A DNA stretch of 64,000 nt from Pseudomonas sp. TH43 (GCF_016650635.1 NZ_JAEKFI010000001.1:124001-188000); one strand, 5' to 3'; shown: positions 8,134 to 17,727, numbered from the stretch's first letter. A program made the numbers and translations. The notes: generated from the letters alone by a model not told the origin.

Positions 8134-8287
8134 TGGGTGACTCCTTGCAGTTGAATGGACAGTGATCAATGGAGTGTGGCGCATCGCGAAAAGTTGCACT
8201 GAATTTAGGTCAGAAAGAAAAACCTGCGCGGGAGATTTCTGTCGAGCGTGTAAGATGTCGCCATTTTACGCAGCAGGATAATTCCCC

Positions 8288-8542
8288 ATGAGTTTCAATC
8301 TGGCCGACAAATCCCTCGCAGAGCGCGCCGCTCTGGAAGACGAGAAATCCCGTCTGTTCGAACTCTGGCAGAACAATCTGGGCAAAGCCAAAGGTGAAGC
8401 CGCGCGGTTGTTCGGCGAGCGCGCCAAGCGCAAGGGCAAATGGGCGGAGTGGGTTCGCGCGGAGCTGGATACCATGTCACCGCCCGAGTTCGCCAACATG
8501 GTGCGCAGTGAAGTCAACCGCTTGATGGCCGCGAGCAAGTAA
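8288..8542 (+). CDS. Small conserved helical protein of unknown function
   Basis: An 84-residue, highly charged soluble protein, probably helical (many Glu, Lys and Arg; NLGKAKGEAARLFGERAKRKGKWAEWV), with no signal peptide or membrane segment. The start follows a GCAGGATAATTCCCC leader containing a plausible AGGA. It is transcribed divergently from the DUF883 gene and converges on the LysR gene with a 4-nt gap. I do not recognise the family. Confidence 0.7.
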   Translation: MSFNLADKSLAERAALEDEKSRLFELWQNNLGKAKGEAARLFGERAKRKGKWAEWVRAELDTMSPPEFANMVRSEVNRLMAASK

Positions 8543-8546
8543 CCTT

Positions 8547-9455
8547 TCAGCCGAAACTGGCGGCAATCGCCTCACGCACTTTGACCACCACCGGATCGAT
8601 CTGCGTACTGGTGCGCCAGCCCAGTTCGATCGGGTAACGCGGCAAGGCCAGCGGGCAGGGCAGCAAGGTCAGCCCGCTGATCGCCGCAATACTCTGCGCA
8701 GCATGCGCCGGAATGGTCGCCACCGCCTGACTGCCCTTGAGCAGATAAGGCAGCGCGGCAAAATGCGTGGTCGACGCGCACACCCGACGACTCAAGCCCA
8801 GCGCCGCCAGCCCTTCATCGGTAATCCCGATAAATCCCCCGGACGACACCAGCAAGTGCTCGCGGGCGACAAATTCCTGCAGATCGATCTGCTGCTGGCC
8901 CGGCGCCAGGCTCGCCGGATCGACCAGACACGCATAACCGCCTTCGCCCAAGACCTGACGGCTGAGCAGCCGCTCGGCAAATCCGCCGGCGGTGATCGCC
9001 AGATCAATGCTGCGTTCGATCAGATCGCGGGCGACGATCTGGCTGTGGGTCTGGCGAAAGATCAGGCGCAGTTTCGGCGCGCTGCGGGCAATCTCTTCGA
9101 TCAGACGCCGGCCGTAGGCAATCTCGAAATCATCCGAGAGGCCAACCGTTACCGAGCGACCGTCATACTGCTGCGTGGTCGGATCGACCATCGCCAGACT
9201 CTGCCGACACTTGTTCAACGCTTCGCTGAGCACCGGTTTCAGCTGATTGGCTTGCAGCGTCGGCGCCAGGCCGCGACCGGTACGCACGAACAATTGATCG
9301 CCATACACCTCGCGCAAACGCCGCAACGCCGCGCTGACCGCCGATTGCGTCACGCCCAGGCGCAATGCTGCACGGCTGGCGCTGGACTCCTCGTGCAGGG
9401 CTTCAAAGACTTTCAGCAGGTTGAGATCTACATCGGTGATATTCATGTGGCTCAT
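8547..9455 (-). CDS. LysR family transcriptional regulator
   Basis: A 302-residue protein with an N-terminal winged HTH (DLNLLKVFEALHEESSASRAALRLGVTQSAVSAALRRLREVYGDQLF, about residues 9-55) and a periplasmic-binding-fold effector domain. It is divergent from the nitrilase gene (84 bp between starts), so that gene is the likely target. No ligand can be read from the sequence. A second in-frame ATG at 9446 (MNITDVD) is an equally possible start, and neither has a strong Shine-Dalgarno sequence. Confidence 0.9.
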   Translation of the reverse strand: MSHMNITDVDLNLLKVFEALHEESSASRAALRLGVTQSAVSAALRRLREVYGDQLFVRTGRGLAPTLQANQLKPVLSEALNKCRQSLAMVDPTTQQYDGRSVTVGLSDDFEIAYGRRLIEEIARSAPKLRLIFRQTHSQIVARDLIERSIDLAITAGGFAERLLSRQVLGEGGYACLVDPASLAPGQQQIDLQEFVAREHLLVSSGGFIGITDEGLAALGLSRRVCASTTHFAALPYLLKGSQAVATIPAHAAQSIAAISGLTLLPCPLALPRYPIELGWRTSTQIDPVVVKVREAIAASFG

Positions 9456-9539
9456 ATCATTCAGCAGTGCTTTGGGCTTTATTCATGATCGCGTGGCGCC
9501 GCAGAATCAGCAACATCTGAACCTGACGGAGTAAACGTG

Positions 9540-10463
9540 ATGGCCAAATCGATAGTCGCCGCCCTGCAAATCGGCTCTCTGCCCGGTGGCAAAGGTGAAA
9601 CCCTGGAACAGATTCTCGGCTGGGAAGCGGCGATCATTGCCTGCGGCGCGTCGCTGGTGGTGATGCCGGAAGCCTTGTTGGGCGGCTATCCGAAAGGTGA
9701 AGGGTTCGGCACGCAACTGGGTTATCGACTGCCGGAAGGGCGTGAGGCTTATGCCCGTTACTTCGCCAATGCCATCGACGTGCCGGGCACGGAAACCGAA
9801 GCCCTGGCGGGTTTGTCGGCGCGTACCGGCGCCCATTTGGTGATTGGCGTGATTGAACGCGCCGGCAGCACGCTGTATTGCACGGTGCTGTATTTCGACC
9901 CGCAGGCCGGGCTCGTCGCGAAACACCGCAAACTGATGCCGACGGGCACCGAGCGGCTGATCTGGGGAAAAGGCGACGGTTCGACGCTGCCAGTGCTCGA
10001 CACGTCCGTCGGCAAGCTCGGCGCGGTGGTGTGCTGGGAAAACATGATGCCGCTGCTGCGCACGGCGATGTACGCCAAGGGCATTGAAGTGTGGTGTGCG
10101 CCGACGGTGGACGAGCGTGAAATGTGGCAGGTGAGCATGCGCCATATCGCCCACGAGGGCCGCTGCTTTGTGGTCAGCGCCTGTCAGGTGCAGGCATCGC
10201 CGAACGAGCTGGGCGTAGAGATTGCCAACTGGCCGGCGGAGCGCCCGTTGATTGCCGGAGGCAGCGTGATAATCGGGCCGATGGGTGACGTGTTGGCCGG
10301 GCCGCTGCGCGGTGAGGCCGGATTGCTCACCGCCGAGATCGACACCGATGAATTGATTCGTGCGCGGTATGACTATGACGTGGTCGGCCACTACGCGCGG
10401 CCGGACGTCTTCGAGTTGAGCGTGGACGAACGCGCCAAACCAGGCGTGCGCTTCACAACGTGA
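9540..10463 (+). CDS. Nitrilase / carbon-nitrogen hydrolase
   Basis: A 307-residue nitrilase-superfamily enzyme with the catalytic triad visible: Glu44 ([12 protein letters not shown]), Lys131 ([15 protein letters not shown]) and Cys165 ([12 protein letters not shown]). The CWENMMPL signature and length resemble aliphatic or arylaceto-nitrilases, which turn nitriles into carboxylic acids plus ammonia, more than amidases. The ATG at 9540 is preferred over the adjacent GTG at 9537, with GGAG about 8 nt upstream. The divergent LysR gene probably controls it. The true substrate is unknown. Confidence 0.9.
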   Translation: MAKSIVAALQIGSLPGGKGETLEQILGWEAAIIACGASLVVMPEALLGGYPKGEGFGTQLGYRLPEGREAYARYFANAIDVPGTETEALAGLSARTGAHLVIGVIERAGSTLYCTVLYFDPQAGLVAKHRKLMPTGTERLIWGKGDGSTLPVLDTSVGKLGAVVCWENMMPLLRTAMYAKGIEVWCAPTVDEREMWQVSMRHIAHEGRCFVVSACQVQASPNELGVEIANWPAERPLIAGGSVIIGPMGDVLAGPLRGEAGLLTAEIDTDELIRARYDYDVVGHYARPDVFELSVDERAKPGVRFTT

Positions 10464-10480
10464 CCCCGAATATCCCCTGT

Positions 10481-10562
10481 AGGAGCTGCCGAAGGCTGCG
10501 ATCCTTTGATCTGTCTTTTTATAAACAAGATCAAAAGATCGCAGCCTTCGGCAGCTCCTACC
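10481..10562. repeat. REPIN, AGCTGCCGAAGGCTGCGATC family
   Basis: An inverted pair with arms GTAGGAGCTGCCGAAGGCTG and its reverse complement flanks a short AT-rich spacer containing GATCTG...GATCAAAAGATC. It lies between the convergent nitrilase and GNAT genes. Confidence 0.9.
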
Positions 10563-10568
10563 TGAGGA

Positions 10569-11114
10569 TTAGTGGTTTTGCAGCCATTCTTCGCGGGTGA
10601 TTTCCCAGAGGTCGCGGGGGAAACGGCCGCTGACGAAGTCGTCTTCATCGCTGCGGATCAAGCGCATACCGGCGCGTTCGGAGAGTTTGCGTGAGCCGAT
10701 GTTCGGCGCGGCTTTCGGGACGCGCATCAGCGGGCGATCAAGGCTCTTGAACCAGTAATCGGTCACCGCGGCACACGCTTCGGTCATCAACCCTTGACCC
10801 TGCGACGCTGGCGCCAGCCAGAAGCCACGGTTGTTGTCCGGCTGATCCATCAGGCTGATGTTGCCGATCAACTGCTCGGGCGCCGACTTCAAGCGAATCG
10901 ACCAATGCCACTCTTTGCCAGCCGATATCGCCGGCAACGCAACGTCACGCAGGTAGCTGAGGGCGCCGTCATCAGGGTACGGCCAAGGCACGGCGGCATT
11001 GAGATAACGCACCACTTCCCAATGGGCAAACTGTTGCTGCACGGCGTCAGCATCGGCCAGTTCCAACGGGCGCAGGATCAGCCGTTCGGTGTACAACGTC
11101 GGTGTGTCTTCCAT
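10569..11114 (-). CDS. GNAT family N-acetyltransferase (RimJ-like)
   Basis: A 181-residue acetyltransferase beginning LYTERLILRPLELADADAVQQQFAHWEVVRYL, the usual start of the RimJ/RimL subfamily that acetylates amino groups of proteins or small molecules. The acetyl-CoA-binding region is around GFWLAPASQGQGLMTEACAAV (loop QGQG), followed by NIGSRKLSERAGM. No substrate can be inferred. It stands alone between a REPIN and the LEA lipoprotein gene. Confidence 0.9.
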   Translation of the reverse strand: MEDTPTLYTERLILRPLELADADAVQQQFAHWEVVRYLNAAVPWPYPDDGALSYLRDVALPAISAGKEWHWSIRLKSAPEQLIGNISLMDQPDNNRGFWLAPASQGQGLMTEACAAVTDYWFKSLDRPLMRVPKAAPNIGSRKLSERAGMRLIRSDEDDFVSGRFPRDLWEITREEWLQNH

Positions 11115-11167
11115 AAACCTGCAGCCTCCCTGAGTGTCTTTGATAGACGTGGGAGGCTAACGCATTT

Positions 11168-11641
11168 TTACCAGGTCGCGGCACTGGCCTTGGGCAAACT
11201 GAGCTTGCCACTGTCGACAAAACGCATGGTGCCGAACACACCGCCCGCGAGTTTGCCGCGCAACACGTAAGGCAGGTTGTCGAGGGTTTGTGTCTGGCTG
11301 AGGCCAAGGGTCTGGCGCAGTACCGAGAACGCGGAAATGCTGACGGGTACGCTGACGATGGTTTCGGAAAAGCGAGGAATCGAACCGCTCTGGTCGCTCA
11401 CGCCCGACGCCAGCGAATGGCCGTTGACCTCCAGATCCAAAGCAATGCCGTTGTAGTCGATCGCGGTTTCATTGGGGTTTTGCACGCGCAACTTGATGGC
11501 GAAGCGCACTTCCAGGTCCTGGCTCGGCAACGGTTCGAGGCCGACCACATTGATGTTCACCGGATCACGGTTGGGGAACAGCGCGCAGGCGCTGAGGGAC
11601 AGCAGAAGCAGCGACAGGATGACGGCATGGACACGGCGCAT
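11168..11641 (-). CDS. LEA type-2 domain lipoprotein
   Basis: A 157-residue protein with a lipoprotein signal peptide (hydrophobic LSLLLLSLSA, lipobox Cys19 in SACALF) and a water-stress/LEA14-like domain (PLPSQDLEVRFAIKLRVQNPNETAIDYNGIALDLEVNG). It is probably anchored in the outer membrane and faces the periplasm, since position +2 is Ala. The role is not established; family members are linked to desiccation or envelope stress. A terminator upstream separates it from the permease gene. Confidence 0.88.
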   Translation of the reverse strand: MRRVHAVILSLLLLSLSACALFPNRDPVNINVVGLEPLPSQDLEVRFAIKLRVQNPNETAIDYNGIALDLEVNGHSLASGVSDQSGSIPRFSETIVSVPVSISAFSVLRQTLGLSQTQTLDNLPYVLRGKLAGGVFGTMRFVDSGKLSLPKASAATW

Positions 11642-11663
11642 AAACGGTCTCTCAACGAAAAAG

Positions 11664-11697
11664 GGCTGAACCGTTGCCGGCTCAGCCCTTTTTTGCC
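11664..11697 (-). terminator. Rho-independent terminator of the NCS2 permease gene
   Basis: On the minus strand AAGGGCTGAGCC and GGTTCAGCCCTT form a hairpin followed by a T-tract, just downstream of the permease stop codon and upstream of the LEA gene. Confidence 0.85.
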
Positions 11698-11708
11698 AAG
11701 GCCAGACG

Positions 11709-13175
11709 TTAGCGGTTCAACTGTGCGACAGCCGCCGCCGGGGCAGGTTCACCTTTGGCCGGCATGTCGGGATTTTCCATGACCTGAAGAATCGACGCTT
11801 CCGGGTCAAAATCATCTTCTTCCAGCTCGATGAATTCTTCCGGCAGGAAGACATTCAAGACGATAGCGCAGAGTGCGCCAACGGTGATCGGCGATTCGAA
11901 GATGTTGCGCAGCGCTTGCGGCAGTTCGCGCAGAACCTCCGGTACCGCCGCGATGCCCAGGCCCATGCCGAGGGATATCGCCACGATGAGCATGTTGCGT
12001 CGATGCAGGCCGGCCTCGGCGAGGATCTTGATCCCGGCGACGGCGACGGTGCCGAACATCACCAGTTCAGCGCCGCCGAGTACCGGTTTCGGCATCAGTT
12101 GCAGCACCGCGCCAATCATCGGGAACAGTCCCAGTATCACCAGCAGCCCGGCAATGAAAAACGCCACGTAACGGCTGGCCACGCCAGTGAGCTGAATCAC
12201 GCCGTTGTTCTGCGCGAACGTCACCATCGGCATGCTGTTGAACACCGCAGCCATGGCCGAGTTGAGGCCATCGGCAAGCAGGCCGGACTTGATTCGGCGG
12301 ATGTACAACGGGCCTTTGACCGGCTGACGCGAGATCATCGAGTTGGCCGTCAGGTCGCCCGCAGCCTCCAGCGGCGAAACGAGGAAAATCACCGCCACCG
12401 GGACGAAGGCGACCCAGTCGAAGTTGAAGCCGTATTTGAACGGCACCGGCACACTGACCAGCGGCACTTCGGGCATCGTGGCGAAATCCACTGTGCCCAT
12501 CAGCCACGCCACCACGTAGCCGAGGGTCAGGCCGATAACAATGGCGCCCAGGCGCAGAAACGGCACGTCGACGCGGTTCAGTACAACGATGGTGCCAATC
12601 ACCAGCGCCGCCAGAAAGATATGGCTGGACGCGCCCAGGTCGGCGGCGCCGAAGCCACCGGCAATGTCGGTCATCGCCACTTTGATCAGCGACAGGCCCA
12701 TCAACGTGATGATCGTGCCCGTGACCACCGGGGTGATCAGCATGCGCAGTTTGCCGATGAACTGGCTCAGCACCACCTCGATGAACGCGGCGAAAAAGCA
12801 CACGCCGAAGATCGTCGAGAGGATTTCATCGGTGCCGCCACCCCGCGCCTTGACCATGAACCCGGCGCTGAGAATCACGCTGATAAAGGAAAAACTGGTG
12901 CCTTGCAGGCACAGCAAACCCGAGCCGACCGGGCCGAAACGTTTGGCCTGGACGAAGGTGCCGAGGCCGGAAACGAACAGCGCCATGCTGATCAGGTAAG
13001 GAATTTCGCTTTGCAGGCCGAGCGCGCCACCCATGATCAGGGTCGGCGTGATGATGCCGACAAAGCTTGCCAACACGTGCTGCAGAGCGGCAAACACGGT
13101 GGCAGTCAGGTGTGGACGGTCGTTGAGGCCGTAGATCAGATCGTTGTTGCGCGGGACTTTTTCAGAGGCGGTCAT
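11709..13175 (-). CDS. NCS2 nucleobase:cation symporter (uracil/xanthine permease family)
   Basis: A 488-residue polytopic membrane protein with about 12-14 hydrophobic segments. Family signatures include LQHVLASFVGIITPTLI near the N-terminus, VTGTIITLMGLSLI, the QNNGVIQLTGVASRYVAFFIAG motif and PKPVLGGAELVMFG. It imports purines or pyrimidines; the QNNGVI stretch resembles the xanthine/urate branch more than UraA. The C-terminal tail is acidic and Pro/Ala-rich. It is monocistronic with its own terminator. The substrate cannot be fixed from sequence alone. Confidence 0.92.
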   Translation of the reverse strand: MTASEKVPRNNDLIYGLNDRPHLTATVFAALQHVLASFVGIITPTLIMGGALGLQSEIPYLISMALFVSGLGTFVQAKRFGPVGSGLLCLQGTSFSFISVILSAGFMVKARGGGTDEILSTIFGVCFFAAFIEVVLSQFIGKLRMLITPVVTGTIITLMGLSLIKVAMTDIAGGFGAADLGASSHIFLAALVIGTIVVLNRVDVPFLRLGAIVIGLTLGYVVAWLMGTVDFATMPEVPLVSVPVPFKYGFNFDWVAFVPVAVIFLVSPLEAAGDLTANSMISRQPVKGPLYIRRIKSGLLADGLNSAMAAVFNSMPMVTFAQNNGVIQLTGVASRYVAFFIAGLLVILGLFPMIGAVLQLMPKPVLGGAELVMFGTVAVAGIKILAEAGLHRRNMLIVAISLGMGLGIAAVPEVLRELPQALRNIFESPITVGALCAIVLNVFLPEEFIELEEDDFDPEASILQVMENPDMPAKGEPAPAAAVAQLNR

Positions 13176-13308
13176 GGTGTTTTGCGCGCCGTGAGGCGGG
13201 GCCGGGTCAGAAAATGGAGGCGCAGGATGCCGGAAGAGGGCGGCGAGGGCAACGCAATAAAATTGCCTGAAAGGTCAGGTTTTATTGGGCGCCATCGGCA
13301 AACGCCCG

Positions 13309-13396
13309 TGTAGGAGCTGTCGAGTGAAACGAGGCTGCGATCTTTTGACCTTGAAAAGCACAATCAAAAGATCGCAGCCTGCGGCAGCTCCTACAG
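13309..13396. repeat. REPIN overlapping the 3' end of a LysR gene
   Basis: An inverted pair of the AGGAGCTG-CGAGGCTGCGATC family around GATCTTTTGACC...CAATCAAAAGATC. The right arm, GGCAGCTCCTACAG, supplies the TAG stop of the minus-strand LysR gene (13391-13393). Confidence 0.9.
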
Positions 13397-14290
13397 AGGG
13401 GTGAATGCGGCCAATAAGTCCTGTTCAAAGGCTTTTTGCGCATCGCCCGGCACTTGCGCCCGATGCCGGGCCAGATGAAACGCGACCTCGAAACTCAACT
13501 CGCCGGGGCGCAAGGCCCACAGCAACCCGTTGTCCTGCCACTGGCGCGCATAGTGGTCCGGCAGATACCCGACATGTTTGCCCGACAGAATAAACGCGAG
13601 GGTACCTTCAACCTGTTCCGAGCGCGCCGAACACACCTTGCCCTGAAACGGCTCGTCACTGCGCAAAAACCGATACGGATGATCAACCCGGTCGCAGGCC
13701 GCCAGCGCGGCGTCCGATGGCGCTTCAGCGGCAAACAGCGGATGCCCGGCCGCGCAATACAAGTGCTGGGTTTCGCTGAACAATTGGCGGTAATCGAATG
13801 CACTCTGCACCTGCGAAAAATAACCGATGGCCAGGTCCAGCCGCTGTTGCAGCAGCAAACGCTCCATCTCGCCGGGCATGGCGCTGATCAGTTCGATGCG
13901 CACCGATTCATCGCGCTCGCGAAACCGCCGGATCGCCTCGGCGACTCTTTGCAGTACCGCAGGCTCGACTGATTCGGAAATGCCCAAACGCACTTCACCG
14001 ATCAAGCGCCCGGCGACGCCGTTGGATTGATGGCGAAAGGTTTCTATCGATTCAAACAGCGTGCGCACGGCGATCAGCAGTTGCTCACCCTTGGGCGTAA
14101 TGCTGAAACCACCCTTGCCACGGCTGCATAATCGGTAGCCGAGACGGGTTTCCAGTTTGGCCATTTGCTGGCTGATGCTCGATTGGCTCAGGCCCAGATC
14201 ACCTTGCGCAGCACTGAAACCGCCGCACTCGACGACCCGCACAAACAGGCGCAACAACTGCAAATCGACATCGTGAAGCTGCCCGAGCAT
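13391..14290 (-). CDS. LysR family transcriptional regulator
   Basis: A 299-residue regulator with an N-terminal HTH (LQLLRLFVRVVECGGFSAAQGDLGLSQSSISQQMAKLETRLGYRL) and an effector domain. The start at 14290 (MLGQLHDVD) has GGAG 8 nt upstream; much longer upstream extensions of this frame are not coding. It is divergent from the binding protein and agmatinase-family genes with a 99-bp gap, so it probably controls uptake and breakdown of a guanidino compound or polyamine. The last codons and stop lie in a REP arm. Confidence 0.9.
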   Translation of the reverse strand: MLGQLHDVDLQLLRLFVRVVECGGFSAAQGDLGLSQSSISQQMAKLETRLGYRLCSRGKGGFSITPKGEQLLIAVRTLFESIETFRHQSNGVAGRLIGEVRLGISESVEPAVLQRVAEAIRRFRERDESVRIELISAMPGEMERLLLQQRLDLAIGYFSQVQSAFDYRQLFSETQHLYCAAGHPLFAAEAPSDAALAACDRVDHPYRFLRSDEPFQGKVCSARSEQVEGTLAFILSGKHVGYLPDHYARQWQDNGLLWALRPGELSFEVAFHLARHRAQVPGDAQKAFEQDLLAAFTPL

Positions 14291-14389
14291 CACATTACTC
14301 CGCGATAAAGTCAGGTTAACAAACTTGATATTTTGCCAATGTATCCGACGGCGCATTCTGCAACCACTTCCTCCGGTCAGGTGTTCGTC

Positions 14390-15481
14390 ATGGCTCCCAT
14401 GTTCAAGCTGTGTTTTCCCGCGCTGTTGTTGTCCGTGGCCATCAATGCTCAAGCCGAGGACAAAACCCTCAACCTCTACAGCTGGGCCGATTACGTACCG
14501 CCGCAGACCCTGCAGCGTTTCGAAAAAGAAACCGGCATTCACGTGCGGTACGACACCTTTGATACATCCGAGGTGTTGGAAACCAAGTTGCTCACTGGCG
14601 GCAGTGGCTACGACGTTGTGGTGCCGTCGTCCAGCGTGCTGGCGCGGGGATTGGCCGCGGGCGCGCTGAAAGAAATCCCCCACGAGGGCCTCAAGGGCTA
14701 CGCCAATCTTGATCCGGATCTGCTGGAAAAACTCGCCGCTGTCGATCCCGGCAACCGCTTTGGTGTGCCCTATACGTGGGGCACGCTCGGCCTGGGGATG
14801 AATGTCGAAGCGTTGAAACAACGCCTGCCCGGCGTGCCGCTGAACAGTCTCGATCTGCTGTTCAAACCGGAATACGCCAGCAAGCTGAAGGATTGCGGGA
14901 TCGCCGTGCTCGATTCGCCGCAGGAAGTCATCGGCCTGGCGTTGCATTACCTCGGTAAAGATCCCTACAGCACCGACAAGAATGATCTGACTGCCGCCGA
15001 AGCGTTGTTGCAAAAACTGCAGCCGTCGGTGCTGTACGTCGCCACGGGGCGACAGATCAACGATCTGGCCAGCGGCAACGTCTGTCTGGCGCTGACTTAC
15101 AACGGCGACGCGAGCATGGCGGCCGATCAGGCGCACAAGGCCAACAAACCGTTTGAGGTGGCTTACCGCATTCCCAGGGAAGGCACACTGATCTGGCAGG
15201 ACAACCTGGCCATCCCCAAAGACGCGCCACATCCCGAAGCCGCGCGGGCGTTCATCGAGTTCATGCTGCGCCCCGACTCAGTGGCCGAACTGACCAACAC
15301 GCTGTTTTTCGCCACCGCCAACCAGGCTGCAACGCCGCTGGTGGATGAAGCGGTGCGCACCGATCCGGACATTTATCCACCCGCAGAAGTGCGCGAGCGC
15401 TTGTACGCCGATCGCAGCATGAGCCTCAAGGACATGCGCCTGCGCACCCGTCTGTGGACCACTTTCCGTAGTCACCAATAG
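14390..15481 (+). CDS. Periplasmic polyamine-type ABC substrate-binding protein (PotD/PotF-like)
   Basis: A 363-residue protein with a cleavable signal peptide (FPALLLSVAINAQA) followed by KTLNLYSWADYVPPQTLQRFEKETGIHVRYD, the hallmark of spermidine/putrescine-binding proteins. The GSGYDVVVPSS and PYTWGTLGLGMN blocks are also typical. The ATG at 14390 was chosen because it sits just before the signal peptide. No permease or ATPase gene is adjacent, so it must use transport subunits encoded elsewhere. It lies 25 nt upstream of the agmatinase-family gene, probably in the same transcript. Confidence 0.9.
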   Translation: MAPMFKLCFPALLLSVAINAQAEDKTLNLYSWADYVPPQTLQRFEKETGIHVRYDTFDTSEVLETKLLTGGSGYDVVVPSSSVLARGLAAGALKEIPHEGLKGYANLDPDLLEKLAAVDPGNRFGVPYTWGTLGLGMNVEALKQRLPGVPLNSLDLLFKPEYASKLKDCGIAVLDSPQEVIGLALHYLGKDPYSTDKNDLTAAEALLQKLQPSVLYVATGRQINDLASGNVCLALTYNGDASMAADQAHKANKPFEVAYRIPREGTLIWQDNLAIPKDAPHPEAARAFIEFMLRPDSVAELTNTLFFATANQAATPLVDEAVRTDPDIYPPAEVRERLYADRSMSLKDMRLRTRLWTTFRSHQ

Positions 15482-15506
15482 CCTCTAAACAACAAGGAGC
15501 ACATCG

Positions 15507-16466
15507 ATGGACGTGCCAATGATCAACGATCAGGCGATGACCCGTGACAGCCTCTACGGTACTTCCGCCGAAAGTACCTACGCCGGTATTACCAGTTTCA
15601 TGCGCCGTCGCTACAGCCGCGATTTGCGTGGCATCGACGTGGCGGTCAGCGGCGTGCCGTTCGACACTGCCACCAGTAACCGTCCGGGCGCGCGTTTCGG
15701 CCCACGGGGCATTCGCGCCGCCTCCACCGGGATCGCCTGGGAACGCCACTGGCCGTGGGCATTCGACCCGTTCGATCATCTGGCGGTAATCGATTACGGC
15801 GACTGCGATTTCGACTACGGCTCGCCGCACACCATCCCGGAAAGTATCGAGGCCCACGCCGAGCGGATTCTTCAATCCGGCAGTGCCATGCTGACGTTCG
15901 GTGGCGACCACTTCATCAGCTACCCGCTGCTCAAGGCCCATGCGCGCAAGCACGGCACACTGTCGTTGATCCATTTCGATGCACACAGCGACACCTGGCC
16001 AGACGAAGAGGGCAAACGCGTCGATCATGGCACCATGTTCTGGCACGCGGCACGCGAAGGTCTGGTGGATCCGGCGCGTTCAGTGCAGATCGGTTTGCGC
16101 ACCACCAACGACGACCCCATGGGCTTCCAGATACTCGATGCGCGGCAAGTGCATCGCCGTGGCTGTGAGGCAATCGTCGAGGCGATCCGTGCGCGGGTTG
16201 GCGATAACCCGGTGTACCTGACGTTCGACATCGACTGTCTTGATCCGGCGTTTGCTCCGGGTACCGGCACCCCGGTGTGCGGCGGCCTGAGCACGGTGCA
16301 GGCGCTGGAAATTCTCGGCGGCTTGCGCGGGATCAATCTGGTCGGCATGGACGTCGTCGAAGTCGCACCGGCCTACGATCACGCCGACGTCACTTCCCTG
16401 GCGGCCGCTACGCTGGCCATGGAAATGCTCTGCCTCTACGCCGCCAAACACAAAGTCGACCGCTGA
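15507..16466 (+). CDS. speB: Agmatinase-family ureohydrolase
   Basis: A 319-residue Mn2+-dependent enzyme of the arginase/agmatinase family, which cleaves a guanidino group to an amine plus urea. Metal ligands are visible in GGDHFISYP, HFDAHSDTW and TFDIDCLDPAFAPGTGTP. A good AAGGAG precedes the start. The neighbours, a polyamine-type binding protein and a divergent LysR, suggest catabolism. In Pseudomonas close paralogues act on guanidinobutyrate or guanidinopropionate (GbuA, GpuA), so the SpeB label is provisional. Confidence 0.88.
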   Translation: MDVPMINDQAMTRDSLYGTSAESTYAGITSFMRRRYSRDLRGIDVAVSGVPFDTATSNRPGARFGPRGIRAASTGIAWERHWPWAFDPFDHLAVIDYGDCDFDYGSPHTIPESIEAHAERILQSGSAMLTFGGDHFISYPLLKAHARKHGTLSLIHFDAHSDTWPDEEGKRVDHGTMFWHAAREGLVDPARSVQIGLRTTNDDPMGFQILDARQVHRRGCEAIVEAIRARVGDNPVYLTFDIDCLDPAFAPGTGTPVCGGLSTVQALEILGGLRGINLVGMDVVEVAPAYDHADVTSLAAATLAMEMLCLYAAKHKVDR

Positions 16467-16591
16467 AACACCCAAACCCCTGCAGGCGTTGTCGCAGGCT
16501 GCCATCTGATCGTTCCCACGCAGAGCGTCGAAGCGATCAGGTACAGGGGGTGTATGTTTATCCGCAAGATTGCCGTGGCATACTGCCGCGC

Positions 16592-17710
16592 ATGACTTTC
16601 GACTCCCCCCTCAGCGCTTGGCAGCACGCCATCGAACACAAGGGCTTCATCCAGGATGAAGCTCAGGAGCACGCCGTCTGGGCGCTGCAAAAATGCCACG
16701 AAGCCCTGCACGCCGGAGCCCGTGCCGTTACCGGCGTTTACTTGTGGGGCCCGGTCGGGCGCGGCAAGACCTGGTTGATGGACCAGTTCTATCAGAGCCT
16801 GCGCGTGCCAGCCCGGCGTCAGCATTTTCATCACTTCATGGGCTGGGTCCATCAGCGCTCGTTCCAGTTGAGCGGCATTGCCGATCCGCTACGCGCGCTG
16901 GCCAAAGAGCTTGCCGCTGAAGTGCGGGTGTTGTGCTTCGACGAACTGTTCGTCAATGACATTGGCGACGCGATCATTCTGGGGCGGTTGTTTCAAGTGA
17001 TGTTCGAAGAAGGCGTGGTGGTGGTCTGCACCTCAAACCTGCCGCCGGACGATTTGTATGCCGATGGCTTCAACCGTGATCGGTTTGTGCCGGCGATCGC
17101 CGCGATCAAGGCGCACATGCAGGTGGTGCCGGTGAACGGTGCCGAAGATCATCGCCTGCATCCGGGCGCAGGGCTGCAGCGCTATTTTGTCGATGTGGCG
17201 GGTTCAAACAGCGCGCTGGACGAAGTGTTCAAAACGCTCGCTGCGGGGCAATCCGCCAGTGGTCAGCCGGTGTCGGTCGGACATCGTGTGTTGAACGTGG
17301 TGCAAGCGAGCGAATCAGTGTTGTGGTGCCGCTATGCCGATCTTTGCGAGCAACCGTTTGCCGCCATGGACTTCATCGCTTTATGCGACCGCTATCGCGC
17401 TATTCTGTTGGGCGAGGTGCCAAACCTCAGTGCACAAAAGCGCGAAGGGCGAATCGCCCGAGGCACTGAAGACGGCGCCGAGCGAGTTGTGGCGGGTGAT
17501 CGCGAATTACCGCAGCTGTCGGTACACGACGATGGCGTGCGCCGCTTCATCGCGCTGGTCGACGAGTGCTACGACCGCAAAGTGCCGCTGTACATCGAGG
17601 CGCACGTGCCGATGGACGCGCTGTACACCGAGGGCTATCTGGAATTCCCGTTCCGCCGCACCCTCAGTCGCCTGCAAGAGATGCAATTGCAGCGCTTTGC
17701 CGAAGCTTGA
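16592..17710 (+). CDS. zapE: Cell division protein ZapE (AFG1-like ATPase)
   Basis: A 372-residue AFG1/ZapE-family P-loop ATPase with Walker A GPVGRGKTWL (about residues 53-62), Walker B VLCFDELFVNDIGDA, and the SNLPPDDLYADGFNRDRFVPAI signature. In E. coli ZapE associates with the Z-ring and destabilises FtsZ filaments at low oxygen or high temperature. The ATG at 16592 (MTFDSPLSAW) gives the usual family length; the frame is open further upstream but without conserved sequence. The DinB-fold gene follows after 17 nt. Confidence 0.92.
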   Translation: MTFDSPLSAWQHAIEHKGFIQDEAQEHAVWALQKCHEALHAGARAVTGVYLWGPVGRGKTWLMDQFYQSLRVPARRQHFHHFMGWVHQRSFQLSGIADPLRALAKELAAEVRVLCFDELFVNDIGDAIILGRLFQVMFEEGVVVVCTSNLPPDDLYADGFNRDRFVPAIAAIKAHMQVVPVNGAEDHRLHPGAGLQRYFVDVAGSNSALDEVFKTLAAGQSASGQPVSVGHRVLNVVQASESVLWCRYADLCEQPFAAMDFIALCDRYRAILLGEVPNLSAQKREGRIARGTEDGAERVVAGDRELPQLSVHDDGVRRFIALVDECYDRKVPLYIEAHVPMDALYTEGYLEFPFRRTLSRLQEMQLQRFAEA

Positions 17711-17727
17711 TTGAAGAGGGCGCCGAC

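Noticed and set aside
11916..13313. 465-residue plus-strand frame opposite the NCS2 permease
   Set aside because: His/Arg/Gln/Asp-rich composition typical of an antisense shadow; the permease is certain.
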